DNA of 64,000 nucleotides from Anoxybacteroides rupiense (GCF_014196195.1 NZ_JACIDF010000008.1:1-64000); one strand, 5' to 3'; shown: positions 37,333-46,982, counted from the first letter of the stretch. Program-made: numbers and translations. The notes: generated from the letters alone by a model not told the origin.

Positions 37333-39666
37333 TTATTCTACATTTAATTCGAGCTCTTCCATCCGTTTTTCTGCATAGTTTTGATCCTTTTGCGCATGAT
37401 AATGCTCCGCTTTTTCAACGATGGCCACCGTATTGTATTCCGGAATGTGCGCGTACGTTTCATACACTCCTTTTGGAATGAGCACATTTCCCTCCGGCCA
37501 ATAGACGGCGATATTGCCGCGTTTGACGTCCGCGTATTTGGCGCGCCCTTGCATCATGCCATGCCGGTTGTACACAACGATCGGTTCGCCGTCGCGAATA
37601 TGGAGCGATTTGGCGTCTTCTTCGTTCAGCAAAATATCATAACGGTCGGCGTTATTAAACGGATCTTTCTCGCTATAGACCATCGAGTTGAACTGCTTGC
37701 CCCGCCTTGTTGTGACAAAAAAGCTGCCTTCCGTCTTGCGCAGCTCCGGCAATTCGATCGGAATAAGGTTTCCGCGGCCGTCCGGTGTCGGGCATATGCC
37801 GCCTTCACAAAGCCACGCGCCGCCCCATTGAAACACATCGCCTTTTTTCCGTAAATGTTGAATGCCGTCGTAGTTTCGGTTGGCCACCGCGATTTCGTCG
37901 CGGATTTGCTGGGCGTTTTGAAACTCGATGAGATGCTTTTGTTCCGGCTTGACTCTAGAGGCGAGATCAACATAAATTTCCCATTCCGCGCGCGCTTCCT
38001 CAATGCGTGGGCCGTCAATTTCCGGGCTGAAATAGACCATCCGCTCTGTGCTGGTCGAGGTACCGCCACCCGGCTGCTCGTATCGCGTCATCGCTGGTAA
38101 AATAATCACCTCTTCCTTCGCATCTAAGAGCGTTGAAGTATTGAAAATAATATCTTGATGCACGCGCAGCTCCAACTGTTCAAGCGCCTGGCGAACGAAA
38201 TCAGGATTCGGCATCGTCTCAAGAAAATTGCCGCCGCTCGTATACATCAGCTTCATTTTTCGTTCATGACCATCTGGAAGCAAGATGTTTTCAATCGTTT
38301 GTCCGATTGTGTCCCCTTGCCAGCGAGGAATCGGAAAGCCCCATATTTGTTCAAGACGGGTAATATTTTCCTCATCAAATTCGCCGCCCGGAAGAACAAA
38401 TGGGTCAGCCCCCATTTCCCCCGAACCTTGCACGCCGCTATGGCCGCGAATCGGCATGACGCCGCAATGCTCGCGTCCGATAAACCCGCGAAGCAAGGCA
38501 AGGTTAACGACTTGTGACACATTATCCGTACCGAACCGGTGCTGAGTCAATCCCATGCTCCAAACAAATACAGCTGACTTGGCATTAGCCAGTAATCTAG
38601 CAAACTCATACATTCGTTCCTTTGAAAGCCCCGATGACTGCTCAAGCGTCTGCCAATCATATTTCGCGACATGCGAACGCAGCTCGTCAACACCGTTCGT
38701 GTGTTTGGAGACAAACTCCCAATTAATTGCATCCTCCATCTCAAACCAATGCTTGATAACTCCATTTATAAAGGCGATATCTCCGCCAATATGGACTTGA
38801 TAAAAATCATCTGCGATTTTTGTTCCGAATAAAGCGCTTTCCCAAATGGACGGAATCCAGTAGTTTTCCATAGCCGGCTCACGGTACGGATTCACAACGA
38901 TGATTTTCGTGCCTGCTTTTTTCGCAGCGTACATATATTTCGTCGATACCGGCTGGTTGTTGGCAGCCACAGATCCCCAAAAGACAAGAACATCTGTGCC
39001 GATCCAATCTTTATAGCTGCAGCTTGATGCACCGATTCCAAGTGAACGCTTTAACGCTGTTTTGCTTGGTGAATGACAAATGCGTGAAGCATTATCGATG
39101 TTGTTTGTTCCTAAAAAGCGCGCTACCTTGGCGGCAGTGTAATACACTTCATTCGTAATGCCGCGCGCTGTCAAATAAAAAGCGATCTGTTTCGGATCAA
39201 GTGAGCGGATTTTTCGGGCAATCCGTTCAAGCGCTTCATTCCAACTAATTCTTGTAAACTTTTTTTCTCCTGGTTTTCGTGACAGTGGATAGGGAATGCG
39301 GCCAAGCTTGCGCAGCTCTGTACTGTCCATTTTGCGCAGCTCCTCCACATCTTCCAGCCATTTTGGGTCCATTGCTGGCATCGTATTTAGACGAAGTACG
39401 TTTAAACGAGTCGTACAAAGATGCGGACCTGTCAATGTTTGATCATGAAGTCCGGATACACCGAGCGCACAACCATCGCATACTCCCTGCGTTAAAATGC
39501 GGTAGGCATAAGCAAGCTGGTCTTTGTTTTCCAGCATCACTTTTAAAGTATCACGGAGATGATGAGGCTTTATCTTTCCAACTCCCATCGGCAAAAGGCT
39601 CGCCCAAAGCGAGGGTTGGGGACGCTGATTCAGTTTGATTGGGCCGGTGTGTTTCGTTTTGCCCAT
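37333..39666 (-). CDS. FdhF/YdeP-family molybdopterin oxidoreductase
   Basis: 777-residue bis-molybdopterin enzyme of the formate-dehydrogenase alpha/YdeP group. The N-terminus carries CDGCALGVSGLHDQ and a later LCTTRL, the family's Cys cluster. SRICHSPSKTALKRSLGIG holds the Cys aligned with the Mo/W-ligating Sec/Cys of formate dehydrogenases. Molybdopterin-binding segments include FWGSVAANNQ and RGHSGVQGSGEMGADP, and the C-terminal DMSOR-type domain starts near KQFNSMVYSEKDPF. It lacks the N-terminal ferredoxin domains of the YrhE/YjgC type. Substrate is uncertain; it may be a cytoplasmic formate dehydrogenase-like enzyme. The nearby fdhD fits sulfuration of its cofactor. Confidence 0.88.
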   Translation of the reverse strand: MGKTKHTGPIKLNQRPQPSLWASLLPMGVGKIKPHHLRDTLKVMLENKDQLAYAYRILTQGVCDGCALGVSGLHDQTLTGPHLCTTRLNVLRLNTMPAMDPKWLEDVEELRKMDSTELRKLGRIPYPLSRKPGEKKFTRISWNEALERIARKIRSLDPKQIAFYLTARGITNEVYYTAAKVARFLGTNNIDNASRICHSPSKTALKRSLGIGASSCSYKDWIGTDVLVFWGSVAANNQPVSTKYMYAAKKAGTKIIVVNPYREPAMENYWIPSIWESALFGTKIADDFYQVHIGGDIAFINGVIKHWFEMEDAINWEFVSKHTNGVDELRSHVAKYDWQTLEQSSGLSKERMYEFARLLANAKSAVFVWSMGLTQHRFGTDNVSQVVNLALLRGFIGREHCGVMPIRGHSGVQGSGEMGADPFVLPGGEFDEENITRLEQIWGFPIPRWQGDTIGQTIENILLPDGHERKMKLMYTSGGNFLETMPNPDFVRQALEQLELRVHQDIIFNTSTLLDAKEEVIILPAMTRYEQPGGGTSTSTERMVYFSPEIDGPRIEEARAEWEIYVDLASRVKPEQKHLIEFQNAQQIRDEIAVANRNYDGIQHLRKKGDVFQWGGAWLCEGGICPTPDGRGNLIPIELPELRKTEGSFFVTTRRGKQFNSMVYSEKDPFNNADRYDILLNEEDAKSLHIRDGEPIVVYNRHGMMQGRAKYADVKRGNIAVYWPEGNVLIPKGVYETYAHIPEYNTVAIVEKAEHYHAQKDQNYAEKRMEELELNVE

Positions 39667-39896
39667 CTTCGCTCCTCCTTTTTATTGGTCATCCTATTTT
39701 CGAAACATTCCTACATTTTTATGGTATTATTATATTATATCATCCCTTCTTATTTCCTCAATCAATATGCAGCTGATCCTTTGAGCATGATCAATAAAAA
39801 GGAGAGGATGAATGGTATAAATCAGCGATCCTGATCCGACCAGTCAAACAAGAAAAACATCACTTCATTGAATAGAGTAAATCAAAGGAGAATTCG

Positions 39897-40055
39897 ATGG
39901 TTTCGACAGTCGCAGGCAAGTTCTTGACTTGTTTCTCATGCCTGCCCACGGAAGGAAGAAAGATGGGCACATTCCATTGGAGTTCTATCACCACACAAGA
40001 GGACATCTCTAAAAGGAAAAGGGTGAAAGATTCACCCGGCTTTATATACGCCTAA
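39897..40055 (+). CDS. Candidate 52-codon leader ORF upstream of fdhD
   Basis: An ATG with AAAGGAG six nt upstream opens a 52-codon frame (MVSTVAGKFLTCFSCLPTEG ... SPGFIYA) ending 37 bp before fdhD. The DNA is also strongly foldable: GCAGGCA ... TGCCTGC at 39911-39954, and GGGTGAA-AGA-TTCACCC at 40021-40037. It could be a small protein, a regulatory leader peptide or an untranslated structured leader. I recognise no family. Confidence 0.35.
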   Translation: MVSTVAGKFLTCFSCLPTEGRKMGTFHWSSITTQEDISKRKRVKDSPGFIYA

Positions 40056-40092
40056 TAGCTTCGGGGTTATATATGAAAAGAAGGTGAAAAGG

Positions 40093-40878
40093 GTGAAATC
40101 GAATATAACGACTGCCAAGCAAATCTATAAATATATGGAGGGAGAACTTCACGAGCAAGAGGACGCCATTGTTCTTGAACAGCCATTGACCATTATCGTG
40201 AATGGAGAGGAGTTTGCCACGCTCGTTTGTTCGCCAGAGCACCTTGATGAGCTTGTTCTCGGCTTCCTTGCTTCTGAAGGAGTGATTCGTTTCCACGATG
40301 ATATTCACCAACTATCCATTGACGAAGAGCGAGGGTTTGCCTATGTTGATCTGTCCGTACCTCTAGCCCCAGCTTCTTCTTTTTCCAAACGGTTCATCGG
40401 CTCATGCTGTGGAAAAAGCCGACAGTTTTATTTATTAAATGATGTAAAAACAGCAAAAACGATTACAACCTCCACACGCATCCGCGTTGAGCAATGCTTC
40501 GCTCTTATGAATACATTGCAAAATGAAAGCACGGTTTTTCGCCATACAGGAGGAGTGCATAATGCAGCCTTATGCAATGAAGAAGGGATGATCATCGCCC
40601 GCTCTGATATCGGTCGTCACAATGCTCTTGATAAAATTTATGGCTATTGTTTGCGCCATGCGATTCCGATGCGTGACAAGCTCGTCGCTTTCAGCGGCCG
40701 CGTATCTTCGGAAATATTGCTGAAGGCATCGAAAATGGGGGCAGGAATCGTACTTTCAAAATCGGCCCCGACCGATTTAGCGTTACAGCTTGCCGATGAC
40801 TTGCACATGACCGTTGTCGGCTTTATTCGCGGAACAACCCTCAATATATACACCCATCCGGAACGGATTATTGTATAA
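40093..40878 (+). CDS. fdhD: Formate dehydrogenase accessory sulfurtransferase FdhD
   Basis: 261-residue protein that passes sulfur from a cysteine desulfurase to the molybdenum cofactor of formate dehydrogenase. Visible signatures: LTIIVNGEEFATLVCSPEHL, the Cys pair in FIGSCCGKSRQ, HTGGVHNAALC, ARSDIGRHNALDKIYG and SKSAPTDLA. The GTG at 40093 is chosen because AAGGTGA lies 5 nt upstream; an earlier GTG overlaps that site. It is divergent from the FdhF/YdeP gene and should serve it. Confidence 0.94.
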   Translation: MKSNITTAKQIYKYMEGELHEQEDAIVLEQPLTIIVNGEEFATLVCSPEHLDELVLGFLASEGVIRFHDDIHQLSIDEERGFAYVDLSVPLAPASSFSKRFIGSCCGKSRQFYLLNDVKTAKTITTSTRIRVEQCFALMNTLQNESTVFRHTGGVHNAALCNEEGMIIARSDIGRHNALDKIYGYCLRHAIPMRDKLVAFSGRVSSEILLKASKMGAGIVLSKSAPTDLALQLADDLHMTVVGFIRGTTLNIYTHPERIIV

Positions 40879-40910
40879 CAACCGGCTTCTGTTCGTTTGA
40901 AACGAATCTA

Positions 40911-40949
40911 AAGAAAAAGTTCGGCTGTTACGACCGAGCTTTTTCTTTG
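40911..40949 (+). terminator. Terminator of fdhD
   Basis: AAGAAAAAG(T)TCGG and CCGAGCTTTTTCTTT form a stem with a T-rich 3' arm. Confidence 0.75.
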
Positions 40950-41258
40950 TAACAAACAAATGAAAGCCAAATACTAGCAGCCATAAGAACGGTGTGAAAA
41001 AATGGTGTAACGAAATGATGAAACTACGATTGATGAAAGGTGACTTCCATCATGTTCTATGATGCATTGTCCCACCTCTTTCTGAATCCAAACGTTGCTC
41101 AAAGCTTATAAGTAAAGGAATGGTTTCTATATCCTCCGCCATTCGCTAGCGGCCTTGCCACATCGCTTTTGCGCTTCCTTTGCCGCGAGAATCCGGACGA
41201 ACGGACAGACAGAAAAATATATTTACCGTGAATGACGCCGGAATATATCACGTTTTCG
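40950..41258. other. Convergent intergenic region
   Basis: About 310 bp between fdhD and pxpA. No gene, repeat or clear terminator for the pxp operon is seen. Confidence 0.5.
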
Positions 41259-42014
41259 TTATCCAATCGCTTGGATTTCAATCATTGCACCATGCAACGC
41301 TTGAACTAACCGCTTCGCAAACGAAACGGCTTGACTCCCGTCACCGTGAACACACACCGTTTCTGCCACAATCTCCACATCAGTACCTGCAAGCGAACGA
41401 ACACAGCGTTCGCGCACCATTTTCACCACTTGACGCACCGCATCCTCTTCGTTCGTAATCAAGGCCCGTGGATGACTTCTTGGAGTGAGTGAGCCATCTT
41501 CTTGATAGGTCCGGTCGGCAAACACTTCATTTGCCGTTCTCAAACCAAACCGTTTGCCGGCACGAATCAGTTCGCTTCCGCTAAGCCCATATAAAACGAG
41601 CGACGAATCCACATCCCGCACCGCTTGAGCGATCGCTTCCGCCAATTCTGCATCTTTCGCCGCCATATTATACAAGGCGCCGTGCGGCTTGACATGAGAA
41701 AGCCGGCCTCCTTCCGCCTTGACAAATGCCGACAGCGCTCCAATTTGATAAACAACGTAGGCATACGCCTCCTCAAAAGTGACATGCATATGGCGGCGTC
41801 CAAAGCCAAGCAAATCAGGAAAACCAGGATGTGCACCGATCGCCACTCCCTTTTCAAGCGCCATCTGCACAGTTTTCCTCATGACAACCGGATCGCCGGC
41901 ATGAAATCCGCATGCTATATTAACGGATGTGACATAGTGCAATATTTCGTTTTCGCCAAGCTCATATATACCAAAACCTTCACCAAAATCACAATTTAAA
42001 TCGATTTGCGCCAT
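41259..42014 (-). CDS. pxpA: 5-oxoprolinase subunit A (LamB/YcsF family)
   Basis: 251-residue subunit of the ATP-dependent 5-oxoproline hydrolase. Signatures: [54 protein letters not shown] and VCVHGDGS. It converts spontaneously formed pyroglutamate to glutamate with PxpB and PxpC. Its start overlaps the pxpC end by 26 bp and has GGAGGGAG as ribosome site. Last gene of the operon. Confidence 0.95.
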   Translation of the reverse strand: MAQIDLNCDFGEGFGIYELGENEILHYVTSVNIACGFHAGDPVVMRKTVQMALEKGVAIGAHPGFPDLLGFGRRHMHVTFEEAYAYVVYQIGALSAFVKAEGGRLSHVKPHGALYNMAAKDAELAEAIAQAVRDVDSSLVLYGLSGSELIRAGKRFGLRTANEVFADRTYQEDGSLTPRSHPRALITNEEDAVRQVVKMVRERCVRSLAGTDVEIVAETVCVHGDGSQAVSFAKRLVQALHGAMIEIQAIG

Positions 42015-42981
42015 TTATCTCCCTCCATTTTTGGCGGATGATCGCTCTTGAGTACATCATCTCACGCTCGCGCTGGATGTATAATCGCTGCGCTTCCTGC
42101 CAAGATGATGGTTGAAAGCGAATGCGATCGCCGGGGCGCGCTTGTGCTAAAATTGGCAAATCGACAGCTAATACTTGAGCGATACGCGGGTAGCCGCCGG
42201 TTGTTTGCCGATCCGCCATTAACACAATTGGATCGCCGGACGCGGGCACTTGTACGGTTCCAAACGTCACCGCTTCTGAAACGATCTCTTGGTCCACACT
42301 TCTCTGCAACTTTTGACCTCGCAGCCGGTAGCCCATCCGATCAGACTGTGTCGTGACTTCATATACTTCGGTAAAAAAATGTTCAATGCTTTCTTTTGTA
42401 AACGTGTGGAAGTCTGGTCCTTCTACGGCACGAATCACTTTTTCTTGACTGTTGATATATTGACGTATAGAAAAAGCGATTCCCCATGAAGGCTGCCATT
42501 CTGGCAAACAAGGAGCTGGCCGCAGCGAAAGCTCATCATCTTTTTGCAAAGGGCGGCCATAAAAGCCGCCGATAGCGGCTTTCGTGTAGGTTGAACGGCT
42601 ATTCATCAGCAGCGGAACATGCAATCCTCCAGAAACAGCGACATATCCCCGATAGCCTATCCGACAGGCGCCAATGGCAAGTATATCGCCCGGCTGTACC
42701 ATAAACGGCTGCCACAGCGGTACGGACTGATCGTTCAGTTTGCCAGAAAATTCGCCGCCGCAAATAGCGACAACCGTTCCTATTTCAAAACGCAGGGTCG
42801 GACCCAGCATGGTTATTTCTAACACGGCTTCATTTGCTTCGTTTCCGACTAAAAAATTAGCAAGGCGGCTCGCAAAATCATCCATAACGCCGCTGACTGG
42901 CACACCGTCTTTTTGAACCCCCCATCTCCCCAAATCTTGTACAGTTGTGAAAAAGCCTCCATCAAGAACAAAAATCCCCAT
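41989..42981 (-). CDS. pxpC: 5-oxoprolinase subunit C (KipA-like)
   Basis: 330-residue allophanate-hydrolase subunit 2-like protein. Motifs: [50 protein letters not shown] and [10 protein letters not shown]. Partner of PxpA/PxpB; in B. subtilis the KipI/KipA homologues also influence the KinA sporulation kinase. It overlaps the pxpB end by 20 bp. Confidence 0.93.
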   Translation of the reverse strand: MGIFVLDGGFFTTVQDLGRWGVQKDGVPVSGVMDDFASRLANFLVGNEANEAVLEITMLGPTLRFEIGTVVAICGGEFSGKLNDQSVPLWQPFMVQPGDILAIGACRIGYRGYVAVSGGLHVPLLMNSRSTYTKAAIGGFYGRPLQKDDELSLRPAPCLPEWQPSWGIAFSIRQYINSQEKVIRAVEGPDFHTFTKESIEHFFTEVYEVTTQSDRMGYRLRGQKLQRSVDQEIVSEAVTFGTVQVPASGDPIVLMADRQTTGGYPRIAQVLAVDLPILAQARPGDRIRFQPSSWQEAQRLYIQREREMMYSRAIIRQKWREINGANRFKL

Positions 42982-43666
42982 TATTTTTCCACATCCTATA
43001 TTCTTTCTCCGTCATCGGATGAAACTGCACAACATCTCCAGCTTGCAACAAGCTAGGAGGCTGCCGCTCTGCACAGAATAAAGACAGTGGAGTTTTCCCG
43101 ATAATTTGCCATCCCCCCGGTGTAGCAAGCGGATATACTCCCGTCTGGCGGTCGGCAATACCGACAGATCCCTCCGGGACAAGCAAGCGTGGAACAGCGC
43201 GGCGCGGGGTGGCAAGCTGCGATGGCAGCCCTCCCAAATACGCAAATCCTGGAGCAAACCCAATCATATATACTTTATATGTTCCTGCCGAATGAAGACG
43301 AATCACCTCTTCCTCCGTTATGCCATGATACTGCGCTACTTCTAGCAAATCAGGTCCGAACTCTCCCCCATAACAAACCGGGATTACAACCGTGCGTCCT
43401 GCTAAAGCTGAAGCCGCTCTCTCCATTCCTTCCACTTTCTCGCTGATGTCTCGGCTTGCTTGTTCATATGTCCCAAGCACAAGCGGATTGTAATAGACCG
43501 TAACCGATGAAAAGGCAGGGACGATATCTATGATCCCTTCCATCGCTTCACAACGGAGCAAACGAGTTAGTTTTTGAACGCGCTCATGTGCTTCGTCGCT
43601 GATCTCATTCGAAAAGCGAATCGTCAATGCATTCTCGCTTAATGGAAACATCGTATATCTCATCAT
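42962..43666 (-). CDS. pxpB: 5-oxoprolinase subunit B (KipI-like)
   Basis: 234-residue allophanate-hydrolase subunit 1-like cyclophilin-fold protein. Motifs: VIPVCYGGEFGPDL, YKVYMIGFAPGFAYLGGLP, TPRRAVPRLLVPEGSVGIAD and YPLATPGGWQIIG. The start codon overlaps the nnr stop (ATGA), so translation is coupled. It forms the ATP-dependent oxoprolinase with PxpC and PxpA. A second ATG one codon later is equally possible. Confidence 0.93.
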   Translation of the reverse strand: MMRYTMFPLSENALTIRFSNEISDEAHERVQKLTRLLRCEAMEGIIDIVPAFSSVTVYYNPLVLGTYEQASRDISEKVEGMERAASALAGRTVVIPVCYGGEFGPDLLEVAQYHGITEEEVIRLHSAGTYKVYMIGFAPGFAYLGGLPSQLATPRRAVPRLLVPEGSVGIADRQTGVYPLATPGGWQIIGKTPLSLFCAERQPPSLLQAGDVVQFHPMTEKEYRMWKNNGDFCS

Positions 43667-45195
43667 TTTTTCCCTTTACATAACGAAGATAGGACGTTTG
43701 GAATGGCGCTGATTACATCGGTCGCCAGCACATCGAATGGCGAATGCTTCGTTTTCACTAAAAAATCAGCTGCTTTTCCATGCACCCAAACCGCATTGCT
43801 GATCGCCGCTTCAAGCGAACGATGCTGCATCAAAAACGCAAGAATCATTCCTGTAAGCGCATCGCCGCTTCCCCCTTTGGCCAGAGCCGGATTCCCCGTC
43901 GTATTGATATACTGCTTTCCATCAGGGGTAGCGACAATCGTATAAGGCCCTTTTAAGACGACGTAGATCCCATAGTCAATGGCCATTTGTCTGCTTACTT
44001 GAAAGCGGTCATTTTCCACCTCGCGAATCGATAGGCCAAGCATGCGCGCCATTTCTCCTGGATGTGGGGTCACGATCGTGGGGCTTGTTCGTTTTTTCAA
44101 AAAACGAGCGTAGTCGCTCCAAAAAAATAAGGCATCGGCATCAAGAACAACTGGCACTTCTTGGGCAAGAGCCGCTTGAACGATCGGTTTCGTTCCTTCC
44201 AGCCTTCCCATCCCCGGCCCTATAGCGATGGCATCCATATCCAAATGGATCAAATCGATCTCTCCAGCAAAGCCGCCATTTTTCGCTGAACAAGGATGAT
44301 ACATCGCTTCAAGCACGCCGCTAGCCACCACAGGATAAATCGTTTCAGGAATGGCCAGCGTCAAAAGTCCCGCCCCGCTCCGTAAAGCCGCCTTTGCTGC
44401 CATCATAACGGCGCCGGTCATCCTTTGAGAGCCTCCAATAATCAATCCCTTACCATGCACTCCTTTATGTGAGGCGCGCTTTCTTTCTGGGAGCGTGCGG
44501 ATGACGTCCTCTTTCATCCATACTTTACGGAAAGCCGCATGGTGCTCCGATGAACGCGGAGGGATCCCGATATCAACCACTACTAATTCACCGTAATAAT
44601 CAGCGCTTGGAAATGTATAAGCGCTCAGTTTTGGATATTGTATCGTAATCGTCATATCTGCATAAACAGCCGCTCCTATCTCTCCACCGTCAGCCGGAAC
44701 ACCGCTTGGAACATCAATAGCATATACAACTGCGTCATGATGATGGTTCATCGCATCGATGATTTCTTTATAAGGCGATTGGACTGGCCCTTTCACACCG
44801 ATTCCGAGCAGCGCATCAATCAAAACGTGATAGCTCAGCATTTGCTGAAAAAATAACGGCTCATTTCCGATAAAGCTTTTCACCTCATAACCGCAATTTT
44901 CATAGATTTCAAGCGCTTTTTTGGCTGCTCCTTTTATTCTTTCTTTTGGGGGAATAAGCCATAAATCAACGGTATAGCCCCAGCTTTTCAACACTCTTGC
45001 CATAATAAAGCCATCCCCTCCGTTATTGCCCGCACCTGCTAACACAGCAATACGCTGAAACGGAGAAATGCGCTCAAGCAGTACTCTAGCAGCGGCTTGT
45101 CCGGCATTTTCCATCAATGCTTCTTCACTGATTCCTATATGCTCGATCGTATAGCGGTCAATGGCATACATTTCAGCTGCTGTTACCACACGCAT
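43663..45195 (-). CDS. nnr: Bifunctional NAD(P)HX epimerase/dehydratase
   Basis: 510-residue metabolite-repair enzyme. The N-terminal YjeF domain (about 1-215; MENAGQAAARVL, LAGAGNNGGDGFIMARVL, VYAIDVPSGVPAD) epimerises hydrated NAD(P)H; the C-terminal ribokinase-like domain (about 225-505; KGLIIGGSQRMTGAVMMAA, IAIGPGMG, VTPHPGEMARMLG, GNPALAKGGSGDALTGMI) dehydrates it with ADP or ATP. GGAGGGCG precedes the ATG. It is first in an operon with pxpB-pxpC-pxpA, linking two damage-repair functions. Confidence 0.95.
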   Translation of the reverse strand: MRVVTAAEMYAIDRYTIEHIGISEEALMENAGQAAARVLLERISPFQRIAVLAGAGNNGGDGFIMARVLKSWGYTVDLWLIPPKERIKGAAKKALEIYENCGYEVKSFIGNEPLFFQQMLSYHVLIDALLGIGVKGPVQSPYKEIIDAMNHHHDAVVYAIDVPSGVPADGGEIGAAVYADMTITIQYPKLSAYTFPSADYYGELVVVDIGIPPRSSEHHAAFRKVWMKEDVIRTLPERKRASHKGVHGKGLIIGGSQRMTGAVMMAAKAALRSGAGLLTLAIPETIYPVVASGVLEAMYHPCSAKNGGFAGEIDLIHLDMDAIAIGPGMGRLEGTKPIVQAALAQEVPVVLDADALFFWSDYARFLKKRTSPTIVTPHPGEMARMLGLSIREVENDRFQVSRQMAIDYGIYVVLKGPYTIVATPDGKQYINTTGNPALAKGGSGDALTGMILAFLMQHRSLEAAISNAVWVHGKAADFLVKTKHSPFDVLATDVISAIPNVLSSLCKGKK

Positions 45196-45294
45196 GATCG
45201 TTCGCCCTCCTTCTCCAACGATTCACTATGAAATTCCTCTTCCCCATACGTTGTGAAAATCTCCTCAATAAACATGTTAAATGATTCTCCGTTT

Positions 45295-45336
45295 AACCGA
45301 AAAACCCTTTTGTAAAGCAGACGGGTTTTTCGGTTT
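45295..45336. terminator. Second hairpin between the hydrolase gene and nnr
   Basis: AACCGAAAAACCC and GGGTTTTTCGGTT form a perfect 13-bp stem, about 100 bp before nnr. With the hairpin at 45342-45385 it makes a tandem pair. It could be a back-up terminator or an attenuator for nnr. Confidence 0.5.
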
Positions 45337-45341
45337 GAAAT

Positions 45342-45385
45342 TAAAAAAGCTTCAAGGGCCAACCCTTGAAGCTTCTTCTTTTTAT
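45342..45385 (-). terminator. Terminator of the LysM-NlpC gene
   Basis: AAGCTTCAAGGG and CCCTTGAAGCTT form a perfect 12-bp stem with a 4-nt loop, followed on the minus strand by TTTTTTAA. Confidence 0.8.
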
Positions 45386-45529
45386 ATGAGGTTCTGAGCT
45401 GAGATTCTGATACTAGTAAATGCATTTCAAAGCGTTTGACTTTTCTCTTTTATCACTTTTCCATTCATTAATTAGGAGGAAACTTGAAGATGAAACAAAG
45501 CCGTTTCAACTAATAAATGTTTAAATAGA

Positions 45530-46591
45530 TTAGTTGAGAACGCGTACAGCCTTTACAAAACGCTCTTGCCAATAGGCCATATTGATTGATACATACGTGA
45601 CACCTTTTGAAGTGGTGGCATTGAGCATTTGCCCGCCGCCTGCATAAATGCCGACATGGTTGATCGTTCCATTGAAGTCTGTATCAAAGAACAACAGATC
45701 TCCTTTTTGAAGCTGGCTGATCGAGATCGGAGTCCCTACTTGCGCCTGCGCCGATGAACTGCGTGGCAGAGCAATTCCTGCTTCACTAAATACTCTCATG
45801 GTAAAAGAAGAGCAATCAAACGCATCGGTGCGGGATGGACTAGCACCATATAAATATTTGGCTCCTAAATACTTTTCGCCGATTTGAATAATTTTATCAG
45901 CTAAAGAGAGAGTCGTTGGTTTTGTGTTGTTTTGCACCGGATCAGCAGAAACTTTTTCGTCTGAATAAGAGACCTTTTGCGGCTGTTCATTTTTCGCTGT
46001 GCTGGAAGACACTGCTTGGTTTTGTTCGGCAACACCGACTGGCTGTCCTGCCACCTTAATGGACTGGCCAGCTCGAATCAGATTAGGATTAGCAATCTGC
46101 GGATTTAACGCAAGCAACGAGCGAATGGTAGTTTGAAACTTTGCCGCAATGCCAGAAAGTGTGTCTCCTTCCTTTACAATATAATAGCCATTCGCAGAGG
46201 ACGGCACAGTAGATTGGGTAGATGATGATACCTGTTTTACTAAATAAACAATTTGACCCTCCTTAATAAAATTCGGATCAGAAATTCCTGGATTCATTTG
46301 CAATAATGAATCTACCGTTATATGAAATTGATTAGCAATCTCGCTCAATGTATCGCCTTTTTTCACTACATATGTATCTTCTTTCTCACTCACTTTTAAT
46401 GTTTGGCCAGGAAAAATAAGATCAGAAGTTAAACCGTTCATTTGCATTAATGTTTCAACCGTCGTATGATACTGGTTCGATATGTTCCAAAGCGTATCGC
46501 CTTTTTGAACTGTGTAACTGCTAGCAAAAGCTGTTTGTCCTGCTAATAAAGACATGATCAGTGTCCCTGTAAAAATCGCCGTTTTTTTCAT
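45530..46591 (-). CDS. LysM-NlpC/P60 peptidoglycan endopeptidase (LytE/CwlS-like)
   Basis: 353-residue secreted cell-wall hydrolase. Signal peptide (about 1-24, ending TAFAS), three LysM repeats (about 25-67, 73-118, 136-181; each with YxVxKGDTLxxIA), a Ser/Gln-rich linker, then NlpC/P60 with catalytic Cys260 in DAFDCSSFTMRVF and His312 in INHVGIYAGG. It should cleave D-Glu-meso-diaminopimelate stem peptides, working in elongation or separation. GGGAGGAG precedes the ATG at 46591. A SigA promoter and WalR-like boxes lie upstream. Confidence 0.93.
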   Translation of the reverse strand: MKKTAIFTGTLIMSLLAGQTAFASSYTVQKGDTLWNISNQYHTTVETLMQMNGLTSDLIFPGQTLKVSEKEDTYVVKKGDTLSEIANQFHITVDSLLQMNPGISDPNFIKEGQIVYLVKQVSSSTQSTVPSSANGYYIVKEGDTLSGIAAKFQTTIRSLLALNPQIANPNLIRAGQSIKVAGQPVGVAEQNQAVSSSTAKNEQPQKVSYSDEKVSADPVQNNTKPTTLSLADKIIQIGEKYLGAKYLYGASPSRTDAFDCSSFTMRVFSEAGIALPRSSSAQAQVGTPISISQLQKGDLLFFDTDFNGTINHVGIYAGGGQMLNATTSKGVTYVSINMAYWQERFVKAVRVLN

Positions 46592-46640
46592 GTTGCTCCT
46601 CCCGATGTATTGATAGTCTCCGTTTCTACGAACATGGATC

Positions 46641-46668
46641 ATTATATTAAAAGAAAATGGCGAATCAA
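46641..46668 (-). promoter_or_regulatory. SigA promoter of the LysM-NlpC gene
   Basis: TTGATT, 16 bp, TATAAT on the minus strand, about 50 bp before the start codon. Confidence 0.6.
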
Positions 46669-46689
46669 TGACAAAAAGAATAAAAAGCA

Positions 46690-46717
46690 GTTACAAATCT
46701 ATTACGATTCCATTACA
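46690..46717 (-). promoter_or_regulatory. WalR-like box array
   Basis: On the minus strand TGTAAT-N5-CGTAAT-N5-TGTAAC: three hexamers in 11-bp phase, close to the WalR consensus TGTWAH-N5-TGTWAH. It starts about 21 bp upstream of the -35, an activator position. Confidence 0.55.
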
Positions 46718-46982
46718 AGCCTTTTGTCTTTGATTCTCCCTAATTCTATCAATCGCCTATCTCCTTTGCCGGAATATCGCCGAAAACTCTATTTTCATAC
46801 GGCGATCGCTGGAACACTTGATGCAAAACAAACAGAAAAATGTCGACCCTCCGTTCGAGAAAAGTAATGGATGGACTGGCGATTTCGATCGTGATCGTTT
46901 CTATAATAAAACGAAACTTCGGGAAGCGCCGGCCGTCATTCGCTCGTGAATCACGCTCCAATTTTTCATGAAATGCTAGCCG

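Noticed and set aside
37381-37854. 157-codon plus-strand frame inside the molybdoenzyme gene
   Set aside because: It is antisense to a well-supported gene and has no motif of its own.
39897-39960. Resemblance of TTCGACAG-containing sequence to the tmRNA 5' end
   Set aside because: No tRNA-like acceptor, tag reading frame or 3' CCA part is present; the match is a few bases only.
45183-45425. 80-codon minus-strand frame overlapping the nnr start
   Set aside because: It spans two perfect terminator-like hairpins and overlaps nnr; coding is unlikely.
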